Source: Ancistrus triradiatus
Taxonomy: Eukaryota; Chordata; Actinopteri; Siluriformes; Loricariidae
Assembly (NCBI GenBank): GCA_025084515.1
Contig: JAJAGP010000769.1
Coordinates: 1-64,000, forward strand
Length of the DNA stretch: 64,000 bases
Direction of reading: 5' to 3'
Part shown: piece by piece, positions 56,098 to 64,000 of the stretch
Layout: each line of letters starts with the position of its first letter
How positions within the stretch are numbered: the first letter of the stretch is position 1
The notes under the pieces: model-generated
Databases searched by the model: none
What the model saw: the letters and a program-made list of their open reading frames with translations, nothing else
Told to the model about the DNA's origin: nothing
Translations under genes and position numbers: made by a program

Positions 56098-56180
56098 GTG
56101 AATCTGAAGAACCCGTGTCCGTTTTGGTCTGACAGCGGTCAGTGTGGGCTGAGAGACTGCGCCGTTAACCCTGCACACCG
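56098..56180 (+). CDS. ero1a: ERO1 alpha, exon 3 (shuttle cysteines; one-base frame break)
   Basis: It reads VNLKNPCPFWSDSGQCGLRD then CAVNP. CGLRDC is the shuttle cysteine pair (human Cys94-Cys99) that receives electrons from PDI. As written, the exon is 83 nt and ends two bases into a codon, yet exon 4 starts in phase 0. It also lacks the next conserved Cys (human Cys104 in 'VKPC'). Both faults are explained by a single missing base after 'aaccct'. Sequence error is the likeliest cause. Donor 'gttagt'. Confidence 0.88.
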
Positions 56181-56354
56181 GTTAGTGATTTTCATTATTG
56201 ACCTCATGAACAACGCACATGACATGCTCAATAAAAGAAATACCAGTCACTTCCTATGGCCAGCAGAGGTCACTGTTACTGCGGCAAGGAGTTGTACCCT
56301 TGTCCGATCTTTCCTCCCTCAGATGTTTTTGTTTTGTTTGTATATTCCTTGTAG

Positions 56355-56393
56355 AATGAAGTTCCTGAGGGCCTCAAATCAAGCAGCTACAAG
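56355..56393 (+). CDS. ero1a: ERO1 alpha, exon 4
   Basis: A 39-nt exon reading NEVPEGLKSSSYK, the counterpart of human 'DEVPDGIKSASYK'. Phase 0 to 0, acceptor 'ccttgtag', donor 'gtacga'. Its phase shows that exon 3 has lost a base. Confidence 0.93.
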
Positions 56394-56442
56394 GTACGAA
56401 CCATGAGCTAACGCAGCATTATAGGTCGTACTTACTGTATCT

Positions 56443-56444
<2 letters not shown>

Positions 56445-56474
<30 letters not shown>
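56445..56474. repeat. (GT)15 tract at the ero1a exon 5 acceptor
   Basis: A GU run lies 8 to 38 bases before the exon 5 start, in place of a pyrimidine tract, in an 89-base intron. Confidence 0.95.
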
Positions 56475-56477
<3 letters not shown>

Positions 56478-56482
56478 AATAG

Positions 56483-56559
56483 TATACCTCAGAGGCCATG
56501 CTACACATAGACGAGTGTGAAATGGCAGAGAAGCTCGGCGCCGTGAATAGCTCTCTGAG
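56483..56559 (+). CDS. ero1a: ERO1 alpha, exon 5
   Basis: It reads YTSEAMLHIDECEMAEKLGA then VNSSL. The Cys of DECE aligns with human Cys131, the regulatory partner of the shuttle Cys94. 77 nt, phase 0 to 2. Acceptor 'gagaatag' preceded by (GU)15, donor 'gtaaac'. Confidence 0.93.
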
Positions 56560-56654
56560 GTAAACCCTGGGATCCAAACCAGCTTCGTTATGCTTCGTGT
56601 GCGTTATGAGTTGTGGTTTAGTATTTGTGTTGTCTTTGTTGTTTTGTTGTGCAG

Positions 56655-56728
56655 CGACAAAACCCGGCAGGCTCTACTCGAGTGGAACCGGCACGACGAT
56701 GAGGCCGACCGCTTCTGCATGCACGATG
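56655..56728 (+). CDS. ero1a: ERO1 alpha, exon 6
   Basis: It reads (S)DKTRQALLEWNRHDDEADRF then CMHD. It aligns with human 'QKAVLQWTKHDDSSDNFCE'. 74 nt, phase 2 to 1, acceptor 'gttgtgcag', donor 'gtgagc'. Confidence 0.93.
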
Positions 56729-57094
56729 GTGAGCCTAAAACGTGTCTTTACTCTTTAATCAACCAGCAAATAAAGCGGGAGGAGTGTTCTGGAGAACCTT
56801 CTAAATGTCGAAGCAAAAAATCATTATTGTTGATGAATTTTCTCTAAATGTATCAGCACAGACGGGACTCGATTGGTCTCTGTCGTGGTGGGGTAGGATT
56901 TTAAGCCTCAGAGATACCAGAGCGCCACTGGTTTTGCTTTATGAATCACATTTCTATTCATTTCATAATAAAACTAATCTCAAACAAGTTTTAAAGCTTT
57001 AAACCAGTGTGTAATTGATTCGGGACCCACCAGATGCTCTGTGGATTTTAAGAATGTCAAATTCAAACTGTTAAAACTGGGTCGCACTAATAAA

Positions 57095-57415
57095 GTACTG
57101 TGCAAGAGTCTTAGGCCGCCACTACCTATGGTGTAACAAACCTAAATCATTATTTCTCTGGGTTTTTAGAATATAAGATTAGAACCGGAAAATACAGGAA
57201 ATGTGTATGCTGTACGCTTCTATAAGGAAGTCTTTTTGGAAGGGTAGCAGCCAAGAAACCGCTTTTTCGGAAGGGCTAAGATGTGCTAAAGCTTATAAAG
57301 ATTAGAATGAGGATCAGTGGAAAAGAGGATTATGGAGTGAGGAATCCAGTATGACAATATAGCATTGCTAAAACGCATCTAATGGTGGCCTCAGACTTTT
57401 GCACCATAGTGTGTA
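57095..57415. mobile_element. Internally deleted Tc1-type element
   Basis: It begins 'actgtgcaagagtcttaggc' and ends with the inverse 'gcctcagacttttgcaccat'. The interior 'gcagccaagaaaccgctttt' resembles Tc1 transposase coding sequence in pieces. About 320 bp, non-autonomous. Confidence 0.65.
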
Positions 57416-57474
57416 ACAAAAAACATCTAGTTGAAGTAACACTATAAGGTAATAATAATAACTAATAATGTTGT

Positions 57475-57815
57475 GGCCGGATTCACAAAAGTGTCTTAAG
57501 AAAAAAAATCTTAAATGTGTTTTCTTACCTTTTTTTTTTTTCTTTTTTAAATAAACAATTGTTCAAATAACTTCTTAAATGTGTACTTAATCTTACCACG
57601 CTCGTCTTGGGCTGTGAGAGTCGACGAGATAAGCGTTAAAAGTTTACAGTTTTAAAACAGTCAATCGGACACGTATTAAACTAAACAACAAAAATAACAG
57701 TAAACAAAAAACGTGACGTATATCGTACGCTGTAATATTATCTTAAGATAATAGTTTTTTTGATAATTGCATTTAAGTACATTGTTATTAAGTTCTTAGT
57801 GAAGTTAGTCAATGT
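57475..57815. mobile_element. Inverted-repeat element (MITE-like), copy 2 (truncated)
   Basis: It starts 'ggccggattcacaaaagtgt' then 'cttaagaaaa', like the copy at 59367. The interior has 'ttatcttaagataatag' and 'aagttcttagtgaag' words. The right end is not found, so it is truncated. Confidence 0.6.
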
Positions 57816-58378
57816 GGTCACCATATTGGTCCATGCAACTTCTCATAATTCTCCAAAGATCGTAATGGAAAAAAGATGCCTGATTCTAGTGTAATAAAAA
57901 ATAATCCGATATAATAAAATGATAAGAGCAATAGATTAACAATAGTAAATAGCAGACGAAGTATAAATAGCAATAGTTGCATAACATATTATACTACTAG
58001 TTCTACTACATACACAATATACTATTGTTAATCTATTGTTTTATTAATTAGACTACATCTTATTGCATGTACAGGCTAATAATATGCTGTACTGTAGTGT
58101 AAAAAACAGAAATAAGAAAATCGGTTGAGAAATAACTAGTTTAACGTGTATTTTGGCCAGAAAAACTGCAGAGCCTCCATTCACATGCATTTGTTTACAA
58201 GCCAGTCTTGCCTGGACAAATATGGCGGCCGTGTTGACGTATCTCAGCAGCAGGCTATGGTTGGTCCTGGTTCCTGATAGGCCAGTTACATTAAACAAAC
58301 CATTTTCAAGTAACGAGAAGGAACAAAATTCGCAGTGGCATCATATAACTGCAGTAGACTGACCGTTCCCTCTCTCAG

Positions 58379-58499
58379 ACGAAGACTCCCCGGATTCGCA
58401 GTACGTGGACCTGCTCCTGAACCCTGAGAGATACACGGGGTATAAAGGTCCTGAGGCATGGCGGATCTGGAACAGCATCTATGAAGAGAACTGCTTCAA
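58379..58499 (+). CDS. ero1a: ERO1 alpha, exon 7 (FAD-binding region)
   Basis: It reads DEDSPDSQYVDLLLNPERYT, GYKGPEAWRIWNSIYEENCF then K. The YVDLLLNPERYTGYKG block is the hallmark of ERO1 and part of the FAD-binding fold. 121 nt, phase 1 to 2, acceptor 'ctctctcag', donor 'gtaaga'. Confidence 0.97.
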
Positions 58500-58588
58500 G
58501 TAAGATTAAAACCAGGCATTTAACAGTAAGCCTAGAGTGCAGTATTAGTGCGGATGATACATTTTTTGGTTTTTCCTTACATTTTCAG

Positions 58589-58635
58589 ACCGTACGCAGT
58601 TAAGCGTCCGCTGAACCCTCTGGTATCTAGCAGCG
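58589..58635 (+). CDS. ero1a: ERO1 alpha, exon 8
   Basis: It reads (K)PYAVKRPLNPLVSSS, matching human 'KPQTIKRPLNPLAS'. 47 nt, phase 2 to 1, acceptor 'cattttcag', donor 'gtgagt'. Confidence 0.95.
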
Positions 58636-58725
58636 GTGAGTGTGCGCGCTTTTTATTTTGAATGTCAAATGTACAGTAGCCTGCGTCCTCATGTCGATTA
58701 CGGATGTGTTTTGCTTGTTTTGCAG

Positions 58726-58737
58726 GAGATGCTGAAG
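58726..58737 (+). CDS. ero1a: ERO1 alpha, exon 9 (12-nt microexon)
   Basis: 'GAGATGCTGAAG' lies between acceptor 'gttttgcag' and donor 'gtgagt'. It adds G-D-A-E in frame (phase 1 to 1) where other ERO1 proteins have a short variable Glu/Gly linker ('GTSEEN' in human). It could be skipped without changing frame. Confidence 0.8.
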
Positions 58738-58821
58738 GTGAGTGTCGCTTCTCTCAAGTCCCTTTCATTTCTGAAGGTTTATATATAAATGTAGAAACCT
58801 GAAATCCTTTTTGCGTCCCAG

Positions 58822-58848
58822 GAAAGGGGTTCTACAGGTGGCTGGAGG
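58822..58848 (+). CDS. ero1a: ERO1 alpha, exon 10
   Basis: A 27-nt exon reading (G)KGFYRWLE, matching 'NTFYSWLEG'. Phase 1 to 1, acceptor 'gcgtcccag', donor 'gtaagc'. Confidence 0.93.
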
Positions 58849-58922
58849 GTAAGCAGTGCCATTTTTGCGTGTTTTACTACTCGAGAATTTTGTTCTGTAG
58901 CCTGATTTTTCTCCCACCTTAG

Positions 58923-59015
58923 GTCTGTGTGTGGAGAAGCGAGCGTTCTTCAGGCTGGTCTCAGGACTGCATGCCAGCATCAACGTACACCTGAGCGCCA
59001 GGTACCTGCTGGACG
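58923..59015 (+). CDS. ero1a: ERO1 alpha, exon 11 (FAD-binding helix)
   Basis: It reads GLCVEKRAFFRLVSGLHASI then NVHLSARYLLD. The CVEKRxFxRLxSGLHASIN block is the most conserved FAD-contacting segment of ERO1. 93 nt, phase 1 to 1, acceptor 'cccacctt-ag', donor 'gtgagt'. Confidence 0.97.
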
Positions 59016-60048
59016 GTGAGTCTTGCCGACGTCCTGCTCAAATATTGAATCGCTCAGCACGAGGCTTAAACAAAGGTCTGGGTGTCGAACTCTGGTTCGT
59101 TTTAGTTTTTGAGCAGTTTGCAAGTCTAAGTGTCTGCTTGTGGCTATTAAATAAGTAAAATGTTTGTGTTTATATTAACGAATGCCTGTTAGAAATATGT
59201 TTTAATTAAAGAAAAATTCGCTGCTTTAATTAATGACAGGAGTTAAGTATCAAATTCCATTGCTCCAAAATCTAGTTTGCACTGATGGTCAGCAGGGGGC
59301 GCTGCAATTTGTTGCTCCCTTGTAATTCATTCCTCCTTCAACCAGCATTAAACGTTTCTGCTCAGGTGCCGGATTCACGAAAGCTTTATTAAGCAAAAAC
59401 TTGCGACAAACACTAAGATGTTCAGAAGAATGTTCTTAAATGCAGTTCTCAAAATGTGCTCAGACATTATCTTAGGAAATCTTGATTATGTCCCTAAGAT
59501 ATTCTTAATAATACATTCGTTGTTTCTTATGTAGGCTACGTTGCATTTTGCGTGAGACGCATTTTGAATTCGTATTTACCGTCTTCTCCGTTATTTAATC
59601 TGCTCAGAGGGAAAAACGCCAAATTAAGTGTTCAAAAAATGTACACAAACAAGAAATAGAGGTGAAAAGACAATAATAGTGGGGAAACAAAGACGAGGAT
59701 GACACTAAAGTTTTACATTTTGATCCTTGTCAACTCTGAAAAGGCTAGAACGAATGTGGCTCTGTGGTAAAGTTAAGAAAACGTTTACAAACGTAACGTT
59801 TTCAGGAATACCGCTTCTTCTATAGTTATTAAGCAGAGAGTTAAGAAAATTATTTTAAAGTTATTTGAAGAACAATTTTCTTCGTTCCTAAGTTAAGAAA
59901 AACATTTAAAAAGATCTTCTTTCCTGAGACACTTTTGTGAATCTGGTTCCAAGTCTTGAACATTTCCCTGATCCTACACATCGACTACGAGAACATTCTG
60001 TTCACTTACTGCTTAATATATCTGATTATAATATATTGATTTTATCAG
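59016..60048 (+). other. ero1a: ero1a intron 11
   Basis: A 1033-base intron, over half of which is a MITE-like element (59367-59950). A CTCF-like 'cagcagggggcgctg' lies at 59290. The 'taa'-rich 3' end leads to the 'gattttatcag' acceptor. Confidence 0.85.
59367..59950. mobile_element. Inverted-repeat element (MITE-like), copy 3, both ends present
   Basis: The left end 'gccggattcacgaaagc' and right end 'cacttttgtgaatctggttcc' are inverted repeats. Subterminal regions are filled with 'cttaag', 'ttcttaaat' and 'aagttaagaaaa' words in inverted arrangement. About 584 bp with no coding capacity. Relatives lie at 1281-1968 and 57475-57815. The superfamily is not assigned, because the target duplication is not clear. 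Confidence 0.75.
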
Positions 60049-60295
60049 ATAACTGGTTCGAGAGGAAGTGGGGACCGAACGTGACCGAGTTCCAGGTCCG
60101 ATTCGACGAGGAGCTCACAAAAGGGGAAGGACCGAAGCGACTGAGGAACCTGTACTTTCTGTACCTGATCGAGCTCCGCGCTCTGGCCAAAGTCCTTCCG
60201 TTCTTCCAGCGACCCTCCGTCCGTCTGTACACGGGCCAGCCAGAGGAGGACGGCGCGAATAAAGAGCTGCTGTTAGAGCTCCTCCAGACGGCCAA
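60049..60295 (+). CDS. ero1a: ERO1 alpha, exon 12
   Basis: It reads (D)NWFERKWGPNVTEFQVRFD, EELTKGEGPKRLRNLYFLYL, IELRALAKVLPFFQRPSVRL and YTGQPEEDGANKELLLELLQ then TAK. GEGPKRLRNLYFLYLIELRA is a core ERO1 block, and NVT is a likely N-glycosylation site. 247 nt, phase 1 to 2. The donor 'AA|gtataa' is weak but fixed by phase. Confidence 0.96.
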
Positions 60296-60444
60296 GTATA
60301 AACACAAGCACTCAATTATCCACGATTATCCTTATAGAGGAAATATAATGTCCAGTCACGGCACTAACAAGTGAAATCAAATAGAAGCCGAATTAATATC
60401 CATCTTTCCTCCAAATGTCGCTTCAGGTTCTGTTTTCATTTCAG

Positions 60445-60514
60445 GTCTTTCCCGCTGCACTTTGACGAAACCACGCTGTTCGCCGGCAATACGAAAGAAG
60501 CATCGAAGCTGAAG
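60445..60514 (+). CDS. ero1a: ERO1 alpha, exon 13
   Basis: It reads SFPLHFDETTLFAGNTKEAS then KLK, matching human 'SFPLHFDENSFFAGDKKEAH'. 70 nt, phase 2 to 0, acceptor 'tcatttcag', donor 'gtcttt' (weak). Confidence 0.95.
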
Positions 60515-60602
60515 GTCTTTACTTTTAACACAGCATACAAGAACACGAACACATCCCAAAGTGCATTGTTTACACGTAATCTCCCGCTGTTACTCCGTCC
60601 AG

Positions 60603-60689
60603 AATGACTTCAGAATGACGTTTAAGAACATCTCCAGGATTATGGACTGTGTAGGATGCTACAAGTGCAGACTCTGGGGCAAACTGCAG
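60603..60689 (+). CDS. ero1a: ERO1 alpha, exon 14 (active-site CxxCxxC)
   Basis: It reads NDFRMTFKNISRIMDCVGCY then KCRLWGKLQ (29 codons). CVGCYKC (about residues 387-393) is the catalytic motif. Its last two Cys (human Cys394-Cys397) form the disulfide next to FAD, and the first pairs with Cys85. NIS is a conserved glycosylation site. Acceptor 'tccgtccag', donor 'gtagaa'. Confidence 0.97.
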
Positions 60690-60775
60690 GTAGAATGTTA
60701 CTTCCCACACATGCTACATCCTAAGTCATGTTATATGTGAACATGGTGCTTAAAAACAGTACGTTTCTGATACAG

Positions 60776-60912
60776 ACTCAGGGTTTAGGTACGGCTCTGA
60801 AGATCCTGTTCTCAGAGAAGCAAATCGAAGCTCTTCCACAGTCCACCGGCACCAAACCGTCGTTCCAGCTCAGCAGGCAGGAGATCGTCTCCCTATTCAA
60901 CGCATTCGGGAG
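60776..60912 (+). CDS. ero1a: ERO1 alpha, exon 15
   Basis: It reads TQGLGTALKILFSEKQIEAL, PQSTGTKPSFQLSRQEIVSL then FNAFG. The KLQTQGLGTALKILFSEK block is invariant in ERO1. 137 nt, phase 0 to 2, acceptor 'ctgatacag', donor 'gtacag'. Confidence 0.96.
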
Positions 60913-60991
60913 GTACAGAGCCTCACACTCGGGTATTTATCAGATGATTTTGACTGAATTGTATATATTCATCTATTTGTTAATCTTCCAG

Positions 60992-61055
60992 AGTCTCAAC
61001 AAGCATCAGAGAACTGGAGAACTTCCGCAAACTCCTATCAGAAGTCAACCAGTGA
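60992..61055 (+). CDS. ero1a: ERO1 alpha, exon 16 (stop)
   Basis: It reads (R)VSTSIRELENFRKLLSEVNQ and ends at TGA 61053-61055. It has no KDEL-type signal, as usual for ERO1, which is retained in the ER through PDI and ERp44. Acceptor 'atcttccag'. Confidence 0.95.
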
Positions 61056-61160
61056 GCTCCAATCGACGTTATCCGCTCTCTACATGGATGCACCACTGCT
61101 TCCCTCATAAATAACTGATTTCAGACCTTATTTTTAATAAAGAACCCTGGAAAGCTTACG
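61056..61160 (+). other. ero1a: ero1a 3'UTR with AATAAA
   Basis: A short UTR with AATAAA at 61136-61141. A later polyadenylation site cannot be excluded. Confidence 0.6.
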
Positions 61161-61187
61161 AGAGAAACGCCTTTAAAAAATGAGCAC

Positions 61188-61193
61188 TTTATT
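61188..61193 (-). promoter_or_regulatory. Minus-strand AATAAA, possible convergent gene 3' end
   Basis: 'gcactttattacc' reads 'taataaagtgc' on the minus strand, about 50 bases from the ero1a signal. This suggests a convergent transcript whose coding part lies beyond 64 kb. Confidence 0.35.
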
Positions 61194-64000
61194 ACCGACT
61201 TACTAACCACTGATAAGTTTTGCAAAGTCCAGAGGATCAAATAAACGTTTTTTTTCCTAAGTTTAAGAATTGCACAAAGATGAGATTCTCAGTGAATAAA
61301 AACTGTAACTCAAGTTTCTAGGATATGTCTCATTCCTTTAACCTTGTTTAAAAATAAAGGGGTATGAAAATAAATACAAAATAGTACATGCCACCTGGGT
61401 TCAAGTGCCAGTGGTACTCAAAAACATGACTGGCCGTGCACAAAAACAAAGTCATCCTGTGGTGCTGGAAGGGGTTTGGAAGTACAGGGTTAAATGTGTA
61501 AAAAATATGTGAAGCTCAGGTCATGCATTTATAAATCTGCCAAAGCCTTTTAGTAGGGACTCTTACAGGATTTGAAATTTGCTTTTAAAAAAGACCTAAT
61601 TTCCACTACATACACCAACGCGAGTGCCACGGAGAATGTTCCTAGACTTGGACTCAGTTTAAAAGACTGTTTGTCAGAACTTAACCTGAATACCGCAAGT
61701 AATCCAGAATGAAAGGAATTAGGGTCAGTGTCTGTGATTTGGACAGCTCTCTCTGCACCCGATCAGATTTACCCTCTTTAAACTCAGCGCAGAGTTCAGC
61801 CAAGTCCCGGACACACAAACACTGGCTGGATGGAGGATCTAGAACTGGTGGAATGGTGTTATTGTTAGACGAGATGTCTGGGGTTGTGAATGAAAAGCTT
61901 AAAAGCATGTGAAGGATCAGAACTGGCTGCACTGCAAAACGTGACTCTCTGGTTTTCTATTCTAGACAGTGCTTTTGCAACAAGTCTTTTCTCAACAACA
62001 GTTTCAGTGAAAGCAGACCAAGCTCAGGTTTCAAAAACAGTGCAGTTATGTTTTATTTTAATTTCTTGGTAGTGCTTGAGTTATGAACTATAAAAAAGAA
62101 GAAAAGATATTACATTCATTGGCCATGAACAAAAACAGAAAAAAGAAATGATAAAGGCTTTCTGGAGAATCACGCAGCAGGTTAACCGTAAAGCCAAACA
62201 ACCTGCCCAAAACCTTTCAGCCTTTCTGCTCCGGGATGATAAACGCTGAAGAGAACAAAGCTCTGGACCTACAACTGCGCCTCGGTGATTATAGCTGCCT
62301 CCTACATGCTACAGGTCTGCAAACAGTGACTGAACGGAATTAAAAACCTCATCCGTCTTATTCTAACATTCACAATCCCTGGAGAAAATATAAAAATATA
62401 TAATAAAGTAGGAATTTTAGACTTCAAAAGTTAAGACTGCTGTGTTCATAACAGGAAAGTGACGAGGCATGTAACGATGATTGCTCCCAACGGCTGATTG
62501 TTAAAAATGTTCCCAACCCACACAAAACTAAAAATAACAGACATCAAAACAAGAACAAGAATGAATCAGGTTTAGAGCTTGGCTGGGAACTTTGATTACA
62601 CAGCCTTCCTTGTCAGCCAATAAATGTTCATGATTACATTTTTAGTTTAATTCAAGGTGCTAAAAAGTAAGGAAGGCTTATGGCTACCAGTTTAGCCTTG
62701 TAAAACATTATACTTGTCATTTCTGTGGCTGCTTGGCACACTGTTATCGAAAAACACAGACCAATAAAGCACATCAGCTGTCTCTACAACAAAACGGGAG
62801 AAAACAAGGGGTGCCTAAACTTTTGCATACATCTGTAAAAGACTTGTTTTTAATTGAATCCAGTCTGACAGTTCACAGATGATAAGGTTTCTTTCACAAA
62901 ATGCTTATTTGATCGCCTCTGCTATTATCGTTAGCATACTTGTGCACGTAGCGCGCTAACGCGAGCTATGCTAAGCTAACGCGACATGTAAGCAAGTGAG
63001 CAAGTTTCAGGCCAGGTTCACGTAGAAACGTGATTTAAAAAGGTAAAAGTCGATTAACAACGTTAATCGTAGGGGCAAAACAAATACAATGGGGCTTTTA
63101 ATACCGTTTAAAAAGTAGCTTTCTTTTCAGTAAACACAGTAGCAGCACCACTTTGTAGCTTAAAGCTCAGGTTGCACAAGATTTAAAGCTCACCAATCAC
63201 TCTTAGGTTCACCTCCTTGTTTCTACACCCATTGTCCATTTGATCAGCTAAACTTACCATACAGAAGGACTTTGTAGTTCTGTAATTACATACTGTAGTC
63301 CGTTTCTCTGCATAATTTGTTAGTCCCCTTTACTCTGTTCTCTAATGGTCAGAACCATCACAGATCGGGCAGTATTTGGTTCAAACACAGCAGTGCTGCT
63401 GGAGTACACTCCATTTGGTGCACCCACATTAAGATTAGCTCCTGCAGATTGGACTGTGCTAAACTGGTAGCCACAAAAGGTCAGACAGTGACTTGGCTAG
63501 TCATATACAAATATGTGGCCAAATGTTTGAGGACACCTCTTATTCCAGTACAGTTGGATAAGAGGTGTACACAAAATTTAGTTACTGCTTATAGTTAATG
63601 TTTATTATTGTGCTCAGTTCATCTGGGCTAAAACGTAAACAGTCGGTAAAGGAGGATTTTCTCAAATCACGTAACGAGATGAATAAATCTGAATTTGGAC
63701 CAACATAATCTCACTCCTTGCAGGAAAACAAACTGGTGGATACGGCACGAGATCTTCCAGATATACCCAGTACATGAACATATAGCAACGTTTATATCAC
63801 GAAAAATGTATCCGTGAGGTTAGTACCATTAATTCTCAACCGCTCACGCTCGTTCAAATAAAAATCTACACGTGCAAACTGTGCAACTTTCTCGGCATCG
63901 GTCCCACCTTTGCTCGCTGGCGATACTCCGTATCCAATTCCACATCTTATTCTTGGGAAATCGGTTACGAGAACTTACGAGAAGTGAGAAATCAGGATAT
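61194..64000. other. Downstream region without a confident gene
   Basis: AT-rich, no recognisable protein. It could be the 3'UTR of a convergent minus-strand gene. It contains one protein-like minus-strand frame (61681-61932) and a short open stretch at the right edge. Otherwise nothing is identified. Confidence 0.5.
61684..61842 (-). other. Unassigned candidate exon or chance ORF
   Basis: The minus strand reads DPPSSQCLCVRDLAELCAEF, KEGKSDRVQRELSKSQTLTL then IPFILDYLRYSG. It has a possible acceptor 'ccagttctag' before it and 'TCAG|gttaag' as a possible donor. The composition is protein-like, but I do not recognise a family and no companion exon is seen. Confidence 0.2.

Larger units (their letters stand above)
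56729..58378 (+). other. ero1a: ero1a intron 6
   Basis: The largest ero1a intron (1650 bases). It holds a miniature Tc1-derived element (57095-57415) and a partial inverted-repeat element (57475-57815). No exon is recognised. Confidence 0.8.

Noticed and set aside
63795..63985. Minus-strand open stretches at the right edge
   Set aside because: Two frames are open at once for 55-60 codons, with 'gataccg'-like dispersed-repeat wording. No family is recognised.

Overview
The window is vertebrate nuclear DNA from a teleost fish. Genes are split into short exons with GT-AG junctions, coding density is low, and AC/GT microsatellites, Tc1/mariner copies and short inverted-repeat elements are very frequent. 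Several dispersed repeats (a 'tatatagcgc...' element at 455-715 and a tRNA-like SINE with a 'taagtcgctctgg' tail at 15.69-15.86 kb) are of types I associate with otophysan fish such as catfishes, characins and cyprinids. That assignment is inference from memory.

Three genes of the conserved vertebrate block GCH1-SAMD4A-ERO1A (human 14q22) are present. gch1 (+) contributes only its last coding exon (42-168) and a 3'UTR with a poly(A) signal at 2734. samd4a/Smaug1 (-) occupies 3.2-48.7 kb: start codon exon at 48.5 kb, main N-terminal exon at 28 kb, SAM and PHAT-like exons at 23.5-25.2 kb, a damaged exon at 20.2 kb, an exon at 15.0 kb and the stop exon at 7.9 kb, followed by a long 3'UTR that converges on gch1. 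ero1a (+) is complete in 16 coding exons at 55.6-61.06 kb. It encodes about 466 residues if one base missing from exon 3 is allowed for.

The genes are not an operon and work separately. GCH1 starts tetrahydrobiopterin synthesis. SAMD4A is a cytoplasmic RNA-binding translational repressor. ERO1A is the ER oxidase that recharges protein disulfide isomerase.

The rest is introns and intergenic DNA full of repeats. These include two arrays of a 21-bp minisatellite on either side of samd4a exon 9 (17.2-20.1 and 20.75-23.3 kb), two arrays of a second ~21-bp unit (41.9-43.0 and 44.4-44.7 kb), a 25-31-bp array (51.1-52.1 kb), a pyrimidine-rich array (29.9-30.5 kb), two near-full-length but broken Tc1 transposons, and at least three copies of one inverted-repeat element. 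Base-level accuracy looks poor in 17-23 kb.

The most interesting signal is around samd4a exons 9-10. The intron between them starts with an (AC)8 tract beside the 5' splice site and ends with a (GU)15 tract beside the 3' splice site. A second (AC)14 tract lies just past exon 10. This layout could pair to bridge the intron or, alternatively, loop out exon 10.
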